From positions 3,717,398 to 3,781,397 of the forward strand of contig NZ_CP100461.1 of NCBI RefSeq assembly GCF_024228675.1: DNA of 64,000 nt. The letters are read 5' to 3'. The notes under the pieces are model-generated. The model saw nothing but the letters and a program-made list of their open reading frames with translations. It did not search any database and was not told the DNA's origin. Numbering within the stretch: position 1 is the first letter of the stretch; each line of letters opens with the position of its first letter. Positions 50,514 through 60,348 of the stretch are shown piece by piece. Both the position numbers and the translations under genes were made by a program. This DNA is from Salinigranum marinum. GTDB taxonomy: Archaea; Halobacteriota; Halobacteria; Halobacteriales; Haloferacaceae.

Positions 50514-51545
50514 TCAGTGGCTGCCGTCCGGGGGATGTCGTGCGGCCGCCTCGCGCTGGGCGTCGAGGGCTTGCGTCGGCGCGCCGTAGACGTGTTCGAA
50601 CAGTTCGTCGCGGTCGGCGGACGGTTCGTCCTCGGCGGTCGCGACCGCCGCCGCGAGCTCCTCGTCGGCGCGCTCGCGGGTCGCCGCGACGAACTCGTCG
50701 TCGACGACGCCCGCCTCCCGGAGGAACGTCTCGTAGCGATCGAGTGGGTCGCGCCGCCGCCACTCGGGCAGGTCGGGATCCGCCGGACGGTAGCGGTCGG
50801 GATCGTCGGCGGTGGTGTGTGCGCCCTGTCGGTAGGTGAGCGCCTCCACGAGTACCGGGTCGCCGTCGCGGGCCGACGCGAGCGCGTCCGTGACGACCTC
50901 GCGGACGGCCAGTGGGTCGTTGCCGTCGACCTGTACGCCCTCGAACCCGTACGCCCGTGCCTTCTCCGCGATGGTCGCTGAGGCGGTCTGCCGGTCGCGA
51001 GGGTGGGAGATGGCCCAGCCGTTGTTCTCGCAGAAGAACACGGTGGGCGCGTCGAAGACGCCGGCGAAGTTCATCGCCTCGTGAGTGTCACCCTCGCTGG
51101 TCGCGCCGTCGCCGAAGCAGACGAGTGCCGCCTCGTCGTTGCCGCGGTAGTTCCGCGCCATCCCCAGCCCCACCGCGTGCGGGAGCTGGGTGGCGATCGG
51201 AACCGCCTGCGGGAGCACGCGGTAGTCGTGGTTCGAGTGGAACTCGGGGTGGCCTCTCCGAAAGAGCAACAGGTCGCTCATCGGGACGCCGAGCGCGAGC
51301 TGGAGGGCGTTCGAGCGGTACGTCGGGACGAGCCAGTCGTCGTCGCGCATGGCGTGGGCCGCGCCCACCTGTGCGGCTTCCTGTCCCCGGAACGGCGGGT
51401 AGCCGCTCATCCATCCGCGACGCTGGAGCGCGAGCGCGCGGTCGTCGAAGCGGCGCGCCCGGACCATGTCGCGGTACGCCGCCCGCGCGTCGTCGACGCC
51501 GAGCCACGAGTCGTCGAGCGAACGGTCGGCGATGAGCCGGTGCAT
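50514..51545 (-). CDS. 2-oxoacid dehydrogenase E1 component, alpha subunit
   Basis: 343 residues: the ThDP-binding GDGATSEGDTHEAMNFAGVFDAPTVFFCENN motif, and QAVPIATQLPHAVG. The enzyme decarboxylates pyruvate or branched 2-oxoacids with thiamine diphosphate. No E1-beta or E2 gene is adjacent; the neighbours are a RAM gene and a small membrane protein. A second E1-alpha begins at 63559. Start ATG at 51545. Confidence 0.88.
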   Translation of the reverse strand: MHRLIADRSLDDSWLGVDDARAAYRDMVRARRFDDRALALQRRGWMSGYPPFRGQEAAQVGAAHAMRDDDWLVPTYRSNALQLALGVPMSDLLLFRRGHPEFHSNHDYRVLPQAVPIATQLPHAVGLGMARNYRGNDEAALVCFGDGATSEGDTHEAMNFAGVFDAPTVFFCENNGWAISHPRDRQTASATIAEKARAYGFEGVQVDGNDPLAVREVVTDALASARDGDPVLVEALTYRQGAHTTADDPDRYRPADPDLPEWRRRDPLDRYETFLREAGVVDDEFVAATRERADEELAAAVATAEDEPSADRDELFEHVYGAPTQALDAQREAAARHPPDGSH

Positions 51546-51658
51546 GGTCGGCGTTCTGCCTCCGGTGAAATAAATCCAGCCGAGGCGGAATCCACCCGTC
51601 CGCCGCCCGCGGTGACCGACTCCGACAGGTCAAAGACTGCTCCCGCCGTATCGCTGGT

Positions 51659-51967
51659 ATGGTCTCGGTCCTGAACCTCGCACTCCTGGGTGTCGTTCTC
51701 GTGGTCAACACCCTCATCGCCGCGGTGATGACGCGGTTCTTCCGGATCCGGCTGAAGACGCGCACCGGGGCGGTGATCTACGCGCTGTTGCTCATTCCGG
51801 TCGTCCTCTTCGTCACCACGATGGTGTTCGGCTCGATCATCCCCGGGAACCTCGGGGTGTCGGTGCTCCTCGGCCTCTGGATCGGCATGCCGCTCGTGCT
51901 CGGCTTCACCATCGACGTGCTGTACGTCCCCCCGCCGGAGGAGATCGAACTCCCCGACACGACCTGA
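51659..51967 (+). CDS. Small membrane protein
   Basis: 102 residues with three hydrophobic stretches (VLNLALLGVVLVVNTLIAAVMTRFF, VIYALLLIPVVLFVTTMVFGSII, LGVSVLLGLWIGMPLVLGFTIDV) and an acidic C-terminus. No functional motif. ATG at 51659; divergent from the E1-alpha gene. Confidence 0.7.
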   Translation: MVSVLNLALLGVVLVVNTLIAAVMTRFFRIRLKTRTGAVIYALLLIPVVLFVTTMVFGSIIPGNLGVSVLLGLWIGMPLVLGFTIDVLYVPPPEEIELPDTT

Positions 51968-52203
51968 ACCGTTCGTCTCGGACCCGCATCGGCGTCGTTC
52001 TCGACTTCGATCGGGGTTCGGTCGAGACGATGTCGCTGGGGTGAACGAAGCGGTCGTGCGCAACCGCCGCGTCCCGGGTACTACCTCGTCTCCAGGCTTC
52101 ACTGTCTCTCGACAGGCTACACCGTAGATTCCGGGGACGCATGCGGTCCCGACCCGACTACGCCACTGCGGCCGTCACCCGTTCGCTTCCCGTCTCCACT
52201 CCA

Positions 52204-52797
52204 TCACCCACCGAGAATACCGCCAACCACCTCGATCACGTCTGCGAGCACTTCGTCCTCCGAGCGAGACGCGTCGATCCGGACGAACCGATCGGGGTCG
52301 TCGTCGATCAGTCGCTCGTAGTTCTCGGCGACCCGGCGCAGATACGCCACCCGTTCGAGTTTGTTCGTCTTCCCCGCGCGCTCGGCGGCGGTCTCGGGGC
52401 CGACGGCGAGGTAAACCGTCAGGTCGGGCGTGCGTGAGAACGGCTCGTGTACGCCGCGAACGTACTCGAGTGGGTCGTCGACCGCGAGGGAGTCGTACGC
52501 GGCGAGCGTCGCGGCCTGGTAGGCGTACCGGGAGTCGGAGAACCGGTCGGAGACGACCGACTCGCCGTCGGCGAGGGCGGGCCGGACGACGCGGGCGAGG
52601 TGGTCTGCGTGGTCGGCGGTGAAGAGGAACAGTTCGGCGAGCGGGTCGGCGTCGTCGTCGCGGATCGACCGCAGGACGGCGTCGCCGTACCACGAGTCGG
52701 TCGGCTCGCGGGTGAACACGGCCTCGAACTCGTCTCGGAGCGACTCCCACGCCGTCGTCTTGCCGCTCCCGTCGAGACCTTCGAGCGTGACGAGCAT
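52204..52797 (-). CDS. tmk: Thymidylate kinase
   Basis: 197 residues with the P-loop [11 protein letters not shown] (residues 5-15), and the [11 protein letters not shown], and the LID-type region. It phosphorylates dTMP to dTDP. The start is ATG at 52797. The arrangement (single gene, convergent with a SDR-type gene) is not informative. Confidence 0.94.
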   Translation of the reverse strand: MLVTLEGLDGSGKTTAWESLRDEFEAVFTREPTDSWYGDAVLRSIRDDDADPLAELFLFTADHADHLARVVRPALADGESVVSDRFSDSRYAYQAATLAAYDSLAVDDPLEYVRGVHEPFSRTPDLTVYLAVGPETAAERAGKTNKLERVAYLRRVAENYERLIDDDPDRFVRIDASRSEDEVLADVIEVVGGILGG

Positions 52798-52964
52798 GGC
52801 CTGAGGCGGGGTCGGCCGGCGAATAACACTGTCGAAGCCGGCCGCGTCTCGGGCGCTCGCCGCGACGGTGTCGGTCCTGACCGCTCCGTCGACTCGCTCG
52901 AAACCGGGACACGGGACCGGAACTGTCGCGACAGCTTTACGTTTACTCCGCCGCAGGCGGACGT

Positions 52965-53849
52965 ATGAAAATCCTTGTCGTCGGCGGGAGCGGCTTCGTC
53001 GGCAGTCACCTGTGCCGTGAACTCAAGACGCGCGGCCACAGCGTCACCGCGTTGTCACGGAGTCCGGGCAACGACGACCTCCCGAAAGGCATCTCGAAGG
53101 CGATGGGCAACGTCACCGCGTACGACTCGATGCACGAGGCGTTCGACGGGATGGACGTCGTGGTCAACCTGGTCGCGCTGTCGCCGCTGTTCAAACCCAG
53201 CGGCGGCGACGAGATGCACGACCGCGTCCACCGGCAGGGAACCGAGAACGTCGTCCGCGCCTGCGAGGAACACGGGGTGTCGCGGCTGGTGCAGATGAGT
53301 GCGCTCGGTGCCGACCCGAACGGCGACACCGCGTACATCCGCTCGAAGGGGCAGGCCGAGGAGATAGTAAAAAGCTCGTCGCTCGACTGGGTGATCTTCC
53401 GTCCCTCGGTCGTGTTCGGCGAGGGGGGCGAGTTCGTCTCCTTCACCAAGAAGCTCGCACCGCCGTACTTCACGCCGCTTCCCGGCGGCGGGAAGACGCG
53501 CTTCCAGCCGATCTGGGTCCAGGACCTGGTCCCGATGCTCGCCGACGCCTGCGAGGATGACGACCACGTGGGCGAGACGTACGAGATCGGCGGCCCGGAG
53601 CAACTGACGCTCGCGGAGGTCGCCGAGACCATCCACGGGGCCGCGGGGCGGTCGGTCACGGTCGTCCCGGTTCCGATGGCGCTGGCGGGCGTCGGCCTCA
53701 GCGTCGCGGGGAAAGTCCCCGGCTTCCCGATGGGTGCCGACCAGTACCGGTCGCTGAAGTTCGACAACACGACCGCGGACAACGCGATCGGCGCGTTCGG
53801 GGTGAGCGAGGCCGATCTAACGACGCTCGGGTCGTACCTCGCCGGCTGA
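52965..53849 (+). CDS. NAD(P)-binding epimerase/NDUFA9-like protein
   Basis: 294 residues. Extended SDR of the complex-I-NDUFA9/epimerase type: [10 protein letters not shown] (residues 6-15), VVNLVALSP, and the [12 protein letters not shown] active-site region (Y-x3-K at YIRSK) followed by [13 protein letters not shown]. The exact reaction is unknown; haloarchaeal members may act on nucleotide sugars or quinone-pathway intermediates. ATG at 52965. Confidence 0.85.
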   Translation: MKILVVGGSGFVGSHLCRELKTRGHSVTALSRSPGNDDLPKGISKAMGNVTAYDSMHEAFDGMDVVVNLVALSPLFKPSGGDEMHDRVHRQGTENVVRACEEHGVSRLVQMSALGADPNGDTAYIRSKGQAEEIVKSSSLDWVIFRPSVVFGEGGEFVSFTKKLAPPYFTPLPGGGKTRFQPIWVQDLVPMLADACEDDDHVGETYEIGGPEQLTLAEVAETIHGAAGRSVTVVPVPMALAGVGLSVAGKVPGFPMGADQYRSLKFDNTTADNAIGAFGVSEADLTTLGSYLAG

Positions 53850-53967
53850 GGCGGCCCGTCGGATCGGTCGGGCGTGACCCCGCGGCGGGGCCGGCAACCG
53901 GTGCGCCCGCGCGCTCGGCGTTCTCAGGTGCGAGCGCCGCCGATTCTCCTCCGTGAGAACGAGGGGG

Positions 53968-53998
53968 TGTCAGACGCACGTCATACAGCGGTCTGACA
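53968..53998. promoter_or_regulatory. 8-15-8 inverted repeat upstream of cetZ
   Basis: TGTCAGAC (53968-53975) and GTCTGACA (53991-53998), perfect arms, 118 bases upstream of the cetZ ATG and 119 bases after the preceding gene's stop. Could be a terminator hairpin or operator. Confidence 0.4.
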
Positions 53999-54064
53999 TT
54001 TCCGTTTACCGGCCGTGTCCTGCGGTTGTCTCAGTACGTATAAGCATTCAGATAGTCACAAGGC

Positions 54065-54070
54065 TTATAG
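54065..54070 (+). promoter_or_regulatory. Candidate TATA box of cetZ
   Basis: TTATAG in AAGGCTTATAGGC; another candidate is GTATAAGC at 54038-54045. Distance to the ATG at 54116 is about 46 and 71 bases, so the mRNA likely has a short leader. Confidence 0.4.
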
Positions 54071-54115
54071 GCTGTTTCGTGTTGGTTTCTACCCAATGAC
54101 GAGGGGACTGTACAA

Positions 54116-55303
54116 ATGAAACTCGCAATGGTCGGCTTCGGGCAGGCGGGCGGCAAAGTCGTCGACAAGTTCCTGGAGTACGACCGGAACAACAACTCGA
54201 ACATCGTCCGCGCCGCGGTCGCGGTGAACACGGCGAAGGCGGATCTGCTGGGGCTCGAGAACATCCCACAGGATCAGCGGGTACTCATCGGCCAGTCGCG
54301 CGTCAAGGGCCACGGCGTCGGCGCTGACAACGAACTCGGCGCGGAGATCGCCGAGGAGGACATCGACGAGGTCCAGGGTGCCATCGACGCCATCCCGGTC
54401 CACGAGGTCGACGCTTTCCTCGTAGTGGCGGGGCTCGGCGGCGGCACCGGCAGCGGCGGCGCGCCGGTCCTCGCAAAGCATCTCAAGCGCATCTACACCG
54501 AGCCGGTCTATGGATTAGGAGTCCTCCCCGGGAGCGACGAGGGGGGGATCTACACGCTCAACGCCGCGCGGTCGTTCCAGACGTTCGTCCGCGAGGTGGA
54601 CAACCTGCTCGTCTTCGACAACGACGCCTGGCGCAAGACCGGCGAGTCGGTCCAAGGTGGGTACGACGAGATCAACAAGGAGATCGTCACCCGCTTCGGC
54701 GTGCTGTTCGGGGCGGGCGAGGTCGAGTCTGGCCAGGAGGTCGCGGAGTCGGTCGTCGACTCCTCGGAGATCATCAACACGCTCGCGTCGGGCGGCGTCT
54801 CGACCGTGGGCTACGCCTCCGAGGAGGTCGAACCCCAGAAGAAGTCCGGCGGACTGCTCTCGCGGCTCACCGGCGGCGGCGACGACGGCGACAGCGGCCT
54901 CGACAGCGCACACACCACGAACCGGATCACGTCGCTCGTGCGGAAGGCCGCGCTCGGTCGCCTCACTCTTCCCTGCGAGGTTGAGGGAACCGAACGCGCG
55001 CTGCTCGTGCTCGCGGGGCCGCCGGAGCACCTCAACCGCAAAGGTATCGAGCGCGGGCGCAAGTGGATCGAGGAGCAGACTGGCTCGATGGAGGTCCGCG
55101 GCGGCGACTACCCCATTCGGAACTCCCGGCAGGTCGCGTCGGTGATCCTCCTCTCGGGCGTGACGAACGTCCCGCGGATCAAGGAGCTCCAGCAGGTCGC
55201 GATCGAGGCACAAGACAATCTTGCCGAGATCCGAGAGGAGAGTGATGAGAAGCTCGAAGGGCTGGTCAACGATGACGAAGACGAACTGGAGTCGCTTTTC
55301 TAG
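54116..55303 (+). CDS. cetZ1: Tubulin-like cell-shape protein CetZ
   Basis: 395 residues with the GTPase T4-type loop GGGTGSG (residues 108-114), N-terminal MVGFGQAGGKVV, and a C-terminal acidic tail. CetZ proteins form dynamic filaments that control cell shape and rod formation in haloarchaea and are separate from FtsZ division proteins. The length and the cofC/cofG neighbourhood match CetZ1. The next gene's start lies 31 bases before this gene's stop. Confidence 0.9.
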   Translation: MKLAMVGFGQAGGKVVDKFLEYDRNNNSNIVRAAVAVNTAKADLLGLENIPQDQRVLIGQSRVKGHGVGADNELGAEIAEEDIDEVQGAIDAIPVHEVDAFLVVAGLGGGTGSGGAPVLAKHLKRIYTEPVYGLGVLPGSDEGGIYTLNAARSFQTFVREVDNLLVFDNDAWRKTGESVQGGYDEINKEIVTRFGVLFGAGEVESGQEVAESVVDSSEIINTLASGGVSTVGYASEEVEPQKKSGGLLSRLTGGGDDGDSGLDSAHTTNRITSLVRKAALGRLTLPCEVEGTERALLVLAGPPEHLNRKGIERGRKWIEEQTGSMEVRGGDYPIRNSRQVASVILLSGVTNVPRIKELQQVAIEAQDNLAEIREESDEKLEGLVNDDEDELESLF

Positions 55304-56069
55304 CCTCCTCCTCGCCCTGTTGGTCCTGGGTTCGGTCGCCGCGCCGGTCGCGGCGGTTTCGGTCGGTGATACGACGGTTCCCGACGAGGGCGAAGTGGGT
55401 ACGCAGGTCGAAGCGACGGTGACGCTGACGGAGCTGTACCAGAACCCGACGCTGCAGCAGTGGCAGCTCGAAGGCGAGACCGAACTCCGCGACGTGACGT
55501 GGTCGCTCAGCTACATCGACCAGACCGGGGCGACCGTGGCCCGCGAGGAGTTCGACGGGCAGAACTTCACCTCCTCGCCGGTCGCCGCCGCGGACGGCAC
55601 CGCCGAGGTCCGCGTGCGGGTCACGGGGACGGTCCCACCGGTCGAGTCGTACTCGTACGACCCCGAGCAGACGTTCGTCTTCGTCTCGCTGACGCAGGCT
55701 CGCGAGGGCGGCAACGCCAACGCCATCGACACGTGGGAGAGCCACTCCTTCACCGCCGACAGCGACCAGGCACGGACCGCGCTCGACGACGCCCAGCGCG
55801 CGATCAGCGCGGCGAACGCCGGCGGGGCGAACGTCGACGAGGCGCAGAACACCTTCGACCAGGCGGTCAACGCCTACGAGTCGGAGAACTTCGATCTCGC
55901 CGTCGAACTCGCGAACGAGGCGCAGTCGCAGGCCGACTCCGCGCAGCAGTCGCGACAGACCCTCCAGCTGGCGCTCTACGCCGTCGGCGGGCTCGTCGTG
56001 GTCGGACTGCTGGTCGGTGGCTTCCTCTACTGGCGCTCCCAGCAGGACACCCACGACCCCCTCGGCTGA
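55272..56069 (+). CDS. Secreted/membrane-anchored protein of the cetZ cluster
   Basis: 265 residues: signal-peptide-like N-terminus (MTKTNWSRFSSLLLALLVLGSVAAPVAAVS), a beta-rich extracellular region (SVGDTTVPDEGEVGTQVEATVTLTELY...), a Gln/Ala-rich coiled region (QARTALDDAQRAISAANAGGANVDEAQNTFDQAVNAY) and a single C-terminal transmembrane helix (QLALYAVGGLVVVGLLVGGFLYWR) facing the cytoplasm by its last residues. Its start overlaps the cetZ gene by 32 bases, a sign of coupled expression. Unknown function; surface exposure plausible. Confidence 0.75.
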   Translation: MTKTNWSRFSSLLLALLVLGSVAAPVAAVSVGDTTVPDEGEVGTQVEATVTLTELYQNPTLQQWQLEGETELRDVTWSLSYIDQTGATVAREEFDGQNFTSSPVAAADGTAEVRVRVTGTVPPVESYSYDPEQTFVFVSLTQAREGGNANAIDTWESHSFTADSDQARTALDDAQRAISAANAGGANVDEAQNTFDQAVNAYESENFDLAVELANEAQSQADSAQQSRQTLQLALYAVGGLVVVGLLVGGFLYWRSQQDTHDPLG

Positions 56070-56699
56070 ATGCGCGTCGTCGTCCCCTTCGACGCGACGG
56101 CCCCGAAGACGCGACTCGCGCCCGTTCTCGACCCGACGGAGCGACGCGCGTTCGCCGAGTGTATGCTGCGTGACGTGGTCGACGCCGTTGGTGCGGCCGG
56201 CGGCGTCCCCCAGGTCGTCGCGACGGAGCCGCTCGACGACGACCCTCCGACCGTCCGCGTCGACGACCGCCCCCTCTCGGCGGTCGTCAACGAGGCTATC
56301 GACCGCACCGTCGGGGGTGGCGGCGCCCCCCTCGCGGTCGTCGTCGCGGACCTCGCGCTGGCGACGCCCACCGCCCTCTCGCGGCTGTTCGAGGCCGAGG
56401 GCGACGTCGTCGTCGCGCCGGGCCGTGGTGCCGGGACGAACGCGCTCGTCGTGCGCACCCCCGACTTCCACGTCGACTACCACGGGACGTCCTTCCTCGA
56501 CCACCTCGACATCGCTCGTGCGGCGGGCGTCGAACCGACCGTCGTCGACTCACTCAGGCTCGCGACGGACGTCGACGAACCCGCGGACCTGGTCGAGGTA
56601 CTGGTCCACGGCACGGGTCGGGCCCACGAGTGGCTCGACGCGCGGTTTGAACTCGTGGTCGACGACAACGAGGGGCGCGTGGGTCTCGGACGGCGCTGA
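56070..56699 (+). CDS. cofC: 2-phospho-L-lactate guanylyltransferase (CofC)
   Basis: 209 residues: N-terminal MRVVVPFDATAPKTRLAPVLDPTERRAFAECML and GGAPLAVVVADLALATPTALSRLFEAEGDVVVAPGRGAGTNALVV. It activates 2-phospho-L-lactate (or phosphoenolpyruvate) with GTP for coenzyme F420 synthesis. Its start directly abuts the preceding stop (56070). cofG follows 66 bases downstream. Confidence 0.92.
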   Translation: MRVVVPFDATAPKTRLAPVLDPTERRAFAECMLRDVVDAVGAAGGVPQVVATEPLDDDPPTVRVDDRPLSAVVNEAIDRTVGGGGAPLAVVVADLALATPTALSRLFEAEGDVVVAPGRGAGTNALVVRTPDFHVDYHGTSFLDHLDIARAAGVEPTVVDSLRLATDVDEPADLVEVLVHGTGRAHEWLDARFELVVDDNEGRVGLGRR

Positions 56700-56765
56700 G
56701 CCCGACGGGCGCGTAAATTCGGTCGCGACCCGTCGATTTTTGTGCCTCCCCATCCGAGTGCAGCT

Positions 56766-57875
56766 ATGTTTCCCGGTGCGGACGAGTACGACCTCTCGCT
56801 CGACGTCGACGACGCGGCGGTCGAGCGCCTGCTCGCCGTGACGCCCGCCGACGTCGACCCCGCGCCCGCGCTCAGCTTCGCACGGAACGTCTTCCTCCCG
56901 CTCACCACGGCGTGTCGCTACACCTGTACGTACTGCACGTACTACGACGTGCCCGGGCAGGCGTCGCTCATGTCGCCCACGGAGATCGAAGAGACGCTAC
57001 GGATAGGTGCGGACGCCGGCTGTACGGAGGCGCTGTTCACCTTCGGCGACAAGCCCGACGCCCGGTACGAGGCGATCCACTCGCAACTGACGGAGTGGGG
57101 CCACGACTCGATCCTCGACTACCTCTACGAGGCCTGTGAGATCGCCCTCGACTCCGGACTCCTGCCGCACTCGAACCCCGGCGACCTCCGCGAAGGCGAG
57201 TTCGAGCGCCTCCGGGAGGTGAACGCCTCGATGGGCGTCATGCTGGAGACGACGGCCGACGTGGCGGCGCACTCGGGTGGGCGGAAGAAGACGCCCGGCC
57301 AGCGGCTCAACACGATCCGCGCCGCCGGCGAGGCCGGCGTCCCGTTCACGACGGGACTCCTGGTCGGGATCGGGGAGACGTGGCGCGACCGCGCGGAGTC
57401 GTTGCTCGCGATCCGCGCGCTTCACGAGCGCTACGGTCACGTCCAGGAGGTGATCGTCCAGAACGTCGTGCCGAACGAACGGTCGTCGTTCGACAAACCG
57501 TCGGTCGAGACGATGCGCCGCGTCGTGGCGATGGCGCGCGTCGCCCTGCCCGAGGAGGTGTCGGTGCAGGTGCCGCCGAACCTCTCGCCCACCGATCACC
57601 TCTTGGACTGCGGTGTCGACGACCTCGGCGGCGTCTCCCCTGTGACGGACGACTACATCAACCCCGACTACGCGTGGCCGGCCCTCCGGGAACTGGAGAA
57701 GATCGCGGACCAGGGGGATGTCCCGCTCCGCGAACGCTTGCCGGTGTACGAGCGGTATCTCCGCGACGACCGCGACTGGCTCTCCGACCGGATCCGGGGG
57801 GCGATCGAGGCCGAGAGTGACGCCGGCCGCCGGTACCGCGCGTGTCTCTCCGGCGGACTGCCCGGCTCGGCGTGA
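56766..57875 (+). CDS. cofG: FO synthase subunit CofG
   Basis: 369 residues with the radical SAM motif C50-x3-C54-x2-C57 (CRYTCTYCTYYDVPG) and the radical SAM barrel. Together with CofH it makes FO from tyrosine and a pyrimidine, the chromophore of coenzyme F420. The start ATG at 56766 is preferred over a GTG at 56742. cofH is not in the window. Confidence 0.94.
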   Translation: MFPGADEYDLSLDVDDAAVERLLAVTPADVDPAPALSFARNVFLPLTTACRYTCTYCTYYDVPGQASLMSPTEIEETLRIGADAGCTEALFTFGDKPDARYEAIHSQLTEWGHDSILDYLYEACEIALDSGLLPHSNPGDLREGEFERLREVNASMGVMLETTADVAAHSGGRKKTPGQRLNTIRAAGEAGVPFTTGLLVGIGETWRDRAESLLAIRALHERYGHVQEVIVQNVVPNERSSFDKPSVETMRRVVAMARVALPEEVSVQVPPNLSPTDHLLDCGVDDLGGVSPVTDDYINPDYAWPALRELEKIADQGDVPLRERLPVYERYLRDDRDWLSDRIRGAIEAESDAGRRYRACLSGGLPGSA

Positions 57876-57985
57876 CGACGCGGGCGACCCCGGGCCGGCG
57901 TGACCGCGTGGGTACCTGAATACGGACACGAGGTTCCCGACGCGCTCCTGCAAGACTTAAATGGGTCTACTCGCCAGTGAGTGTC

Positions 57986-59326
57986 ATGCAGGGTGATCAA
58001 GAAAGCGGACGGTCGACGAGGCGGACAGTTCTGAGAGGGCTCGGCGCGGCCGGCATCGCCGGCCTGGCCGGCTGTGCCGGCGGCGGTGGCGGTGACGGCG
58101 GCTCCGGGGGCGACGAGAGCAGCGGCAGCGGCGACGGTGGCTCCGGCGACGGTGGGAGCGGCGACACCACGGGGACGGCGACGTCGAGCGGCACGACGTC
58201 GTTCTCGGTCGGCGTGACGACGTCGCTGTCGGGGCCCTTCGCGGTGTTCGGCGAGGCCGAACTCGCGGGCGCGGAGCTGGCAAAGGAGGACCTCGAATCC
58301 GAACTCGACGTCTCGATCGAGATCCTCGAAGGCGACACGGAGGTCAACCCGAGCACGGGGCTCGACCGGATGAAGCGGCTCGTCACGGAGGACGGCATCG
58401 ACTTCGCGATGGGCGGCGTCTCGTCGTCGGTCGCGCTCAATATCGGCTCGTGGGCCTCCCAGAACGGCGTGGTCTACATGCCGACGGGCGCACACTCCGA
58501 CGCCATCACCGGCGGGCAGTGTGCAGAGTACATGTTCCGGCCGACGTGCTCGAACTCGATGCTGGCGGAGGCGATCGGCTCGGAGATGGCCGAGGCGGCC
58601 GACTCGTGGTATCTACTCTACTCGGATTACACCTGGGGGCAGACGGCCCAGCAGGCGGTCACGGAACTGCTCGAAGGCCAGGGCAACACCGTCGTCGGCC
58701 GGAGCGCCGTCCCGTTCCCGCACGACGACTACTCGCCGTACGTCAACGAGGCGCGCGCAAGCGACGCCGACGGCATCGGCGTCCTCATCGCGGGGCTCGA
58801 CATGCGCAAGGCGCTCAACTCCATCATCGACCGCGGCGTCGACGACCGCACGCTCGCCATGCACCAACACGAGGACATCGTCTACTGGGGGCTCCCCAAA
58901 GACACCGCGGGCGCGCTCGACCTCGCCGGCCAGGTGTGGGGCCCGGCCTCGCCGGGCGGCGACGAGTTCAAACAGCGCGTCGCGGACAACTACGACACGG
59001 ATCCGTACGTCCGGCACTTCCTGGGCTACCTCTCGCTCGACCAGATGGTGCGTGCGGCCGTCCGCGCCGGCTCGTCGGACGCCGACGCGATGCGCGACGC
59101 GCTCGAAGGTCACGAGGTGACCTCCCCGGCGAAGGAGATCAAAGGCGGCGGCGAGATGTACTGGCGGGCGTGTGACCACCAGCTCGTCCAGCCCGCCTAC
59201 AGCGTCGCGGCGCGTCCGGTCGAGGAGATGACCGACTCGCCGTACAAGCAGTGGTTCGACGTCGAGAACGAGTTCGCCGGCGACGACGTCGTCCGATCTT
59301 GCGACGCGACCGGCTGCCAGCTGTGA
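57986..59326 (+). CDS. livJ: Branched-chain amino-acid-type ABC transporter, substrate-binding lipoprotein
   Basis: 446 residues. Tat lipoprotein signal: RRTVLRGLG followed by GLAGC (Cys ~residue 33), then a Gly/Ser/Asp-rich spacer and a two-lobed periplasmic-binding-protein-like domain (FSVGVTTSLSGPFAVFGEAELAGAELAKEDLE...). Delivers substrate to the LivHMGF permease. The ligand cannot be read from sequence (branched-chain amino acids, amides or urea are the usual choices). Overlaps livH by 4 bases (GTGA). Start 57986, GTG at 57977 is alternative. Confidence 0.9.
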   Translation: MQGDQESGRSTRRTVLRGLGAAGIAGLAGCAGGGGGDGGSGGDESSGSGDGGSGDGGSGDTTGTATSSGTTSFSVGVTTSLSGPFAVFGEAELAGAELAKEDLESELDVSIEILEGDTEVNPSTGLDRMKRLVTEDGIDFAMGGVSSSVALNIGSWASQNGVVYMPTGAHSDAITGGQCAEYMFRPTCSNSMLAEAIGSEMAEAADSWYLLYSDYTWGQTAQQAVTELLEGQGNTVVGRSAVPFPHDDYSPYVNEARASDADGIGVLIAGLDMRKALNSIIDRGVDDRTLAMHQHEDIVYWGLPKDTAGALDLAGQVWGPASPGGDEFKQRVADNYDTDPYVRHFLGYLSLDQMVRAAVRAGSSDADAMRDALEGHEVTSPAKEIKGGGEMYWRACDHQLVQPAYSVAARPVEEMTDSPYKQWFDVENEFAGDDVVRSCDATGCQL

Positions 59327-60348
59327 GCGTCGGTACCTCCCGCCTCGCGGCGACGCTCACGGACGCCTCGCCCGCGAGCCTCGCGGGCGGCGTCGCCGCG
59401 CTCGCGCTGTTGTCGCTGGCGGCGGTCACGCAGCCGGGGCTGTTCGTCGACAACGCCATCGGCGGGCTCGTCTACGGCATGCAGCTGGTGATGGTCGCGC
59501 TCGGGCTGGCGCTCATCCTCGGGTTGATGGGCGTCGTCAACTTCGCTCACGGCGCGTTGTTCATGCTCGGGGCGTACTTCTCGTACCAGGTCGTCGGGGC
59601 CTGGGGACTGCCCTTCTGGGTGGCGCTCGTGGTCGTCCCGCTCGCGGTCGGCGTCGTCGGCGTCGTCATGGAGATGACGGTGCTCCGCCCGCTGTACGGC
59701 CAACAGCCCGTCATCGGGCTACTCGCCACGTTCGGGCTGACGCTGATGGCCGAGGAGGCCACGCGCTCGGTGTGGGGGGCCGCGCCGCTGTCCTTTTCGG
59801 TGCCACCCGCCCTGGCGACGAGCACCGATCTCGGCGTGACGCAGGTGGGGACGTTCCGGCTGTTCGCCGTCGCCGTGAGCGCCCTGGCGGTGCTCGCGGT
59901 GTACCTGCTCATCACGCGCTCGGAGTTCGGGCTCACGGTCCGTGCTGGGGTGCAGGACGGCGAGATGACCGAGTTCCTCGGTGCGAACCTCCCGATCCGC
60001 TTCACTGCGATGTTCTTCCTCGGGGCGGCTATCGCCGGCCTCGGCGGCGTTCTGCGGGGTGCGGAGTTCGGCATGGGGCTCAGCATGGCCCAGCAGTTCG
60101 TCATCCTCGCGTTCGTCGTCGTCGTCGTCGGCGGGGTCGGCTCGCTGTTCGGGAGCGTCATCGCCGGCGTGCTCATCGCCGAGGCCCAGTTCCTCACCCC
60201 CACCGTGTTGAGCTCGCTGGCGATGGTGACGGGGGTCGAGGCGATCGCCGTCCCCGGCGTCCGGGGGATCGTCCCGTACGTCGTCATGATCGTCGTGTTG
60301 CTGGTGCGCCCGCGGGGGCTGTTCGGCGAGGAGGGCTTTCTCGAATGA
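59323..60348 (+). CDS. livH: ABC transporter permease (LivH type)
   Basis: 341 residues with about 8 transmembrane segments and the EAA-like loop between later helices. LivH family stretch GLVYGMQLVMVALGLALILGLMGVVNFAHGALFMLGAYFSY near residue 45-85. Forms the membrane pore with LivM. GTG start overlaps the binding-protein stop; overlaps livM by 4 bases (ATGA). Confidence 0.93.
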   Translation: MSVGTSRLAATLTDASPASLAGGVAALALLSLAAVTQPGLFVDNAIGGLVYGMQLVMVALGLALILGLMGVVNFAHGALFMLGAYFSYQVVGAWGLPFWVALVVVPLAVGVVGVVMEMTVLRPLYGQQPVIGLLATFGLTLMAEEATRSVWGAAPLSFSVPPALATSTDLGVTQVGTFRLFAVAVSALAVLAVYLLITRSEFGLTVRAGVQDGEMTEFLGANLPIRFTAMFFLGAAIAGLGGVLRGAEFGMGLSMAQQFVILAFVVVVVGGVGSLFGSVIAGVLIAEAQFLTPTVLSSLAMVTGVEAIAVPGVRGIVPYVVMIVVLLVRPRGLFGEEGFLE

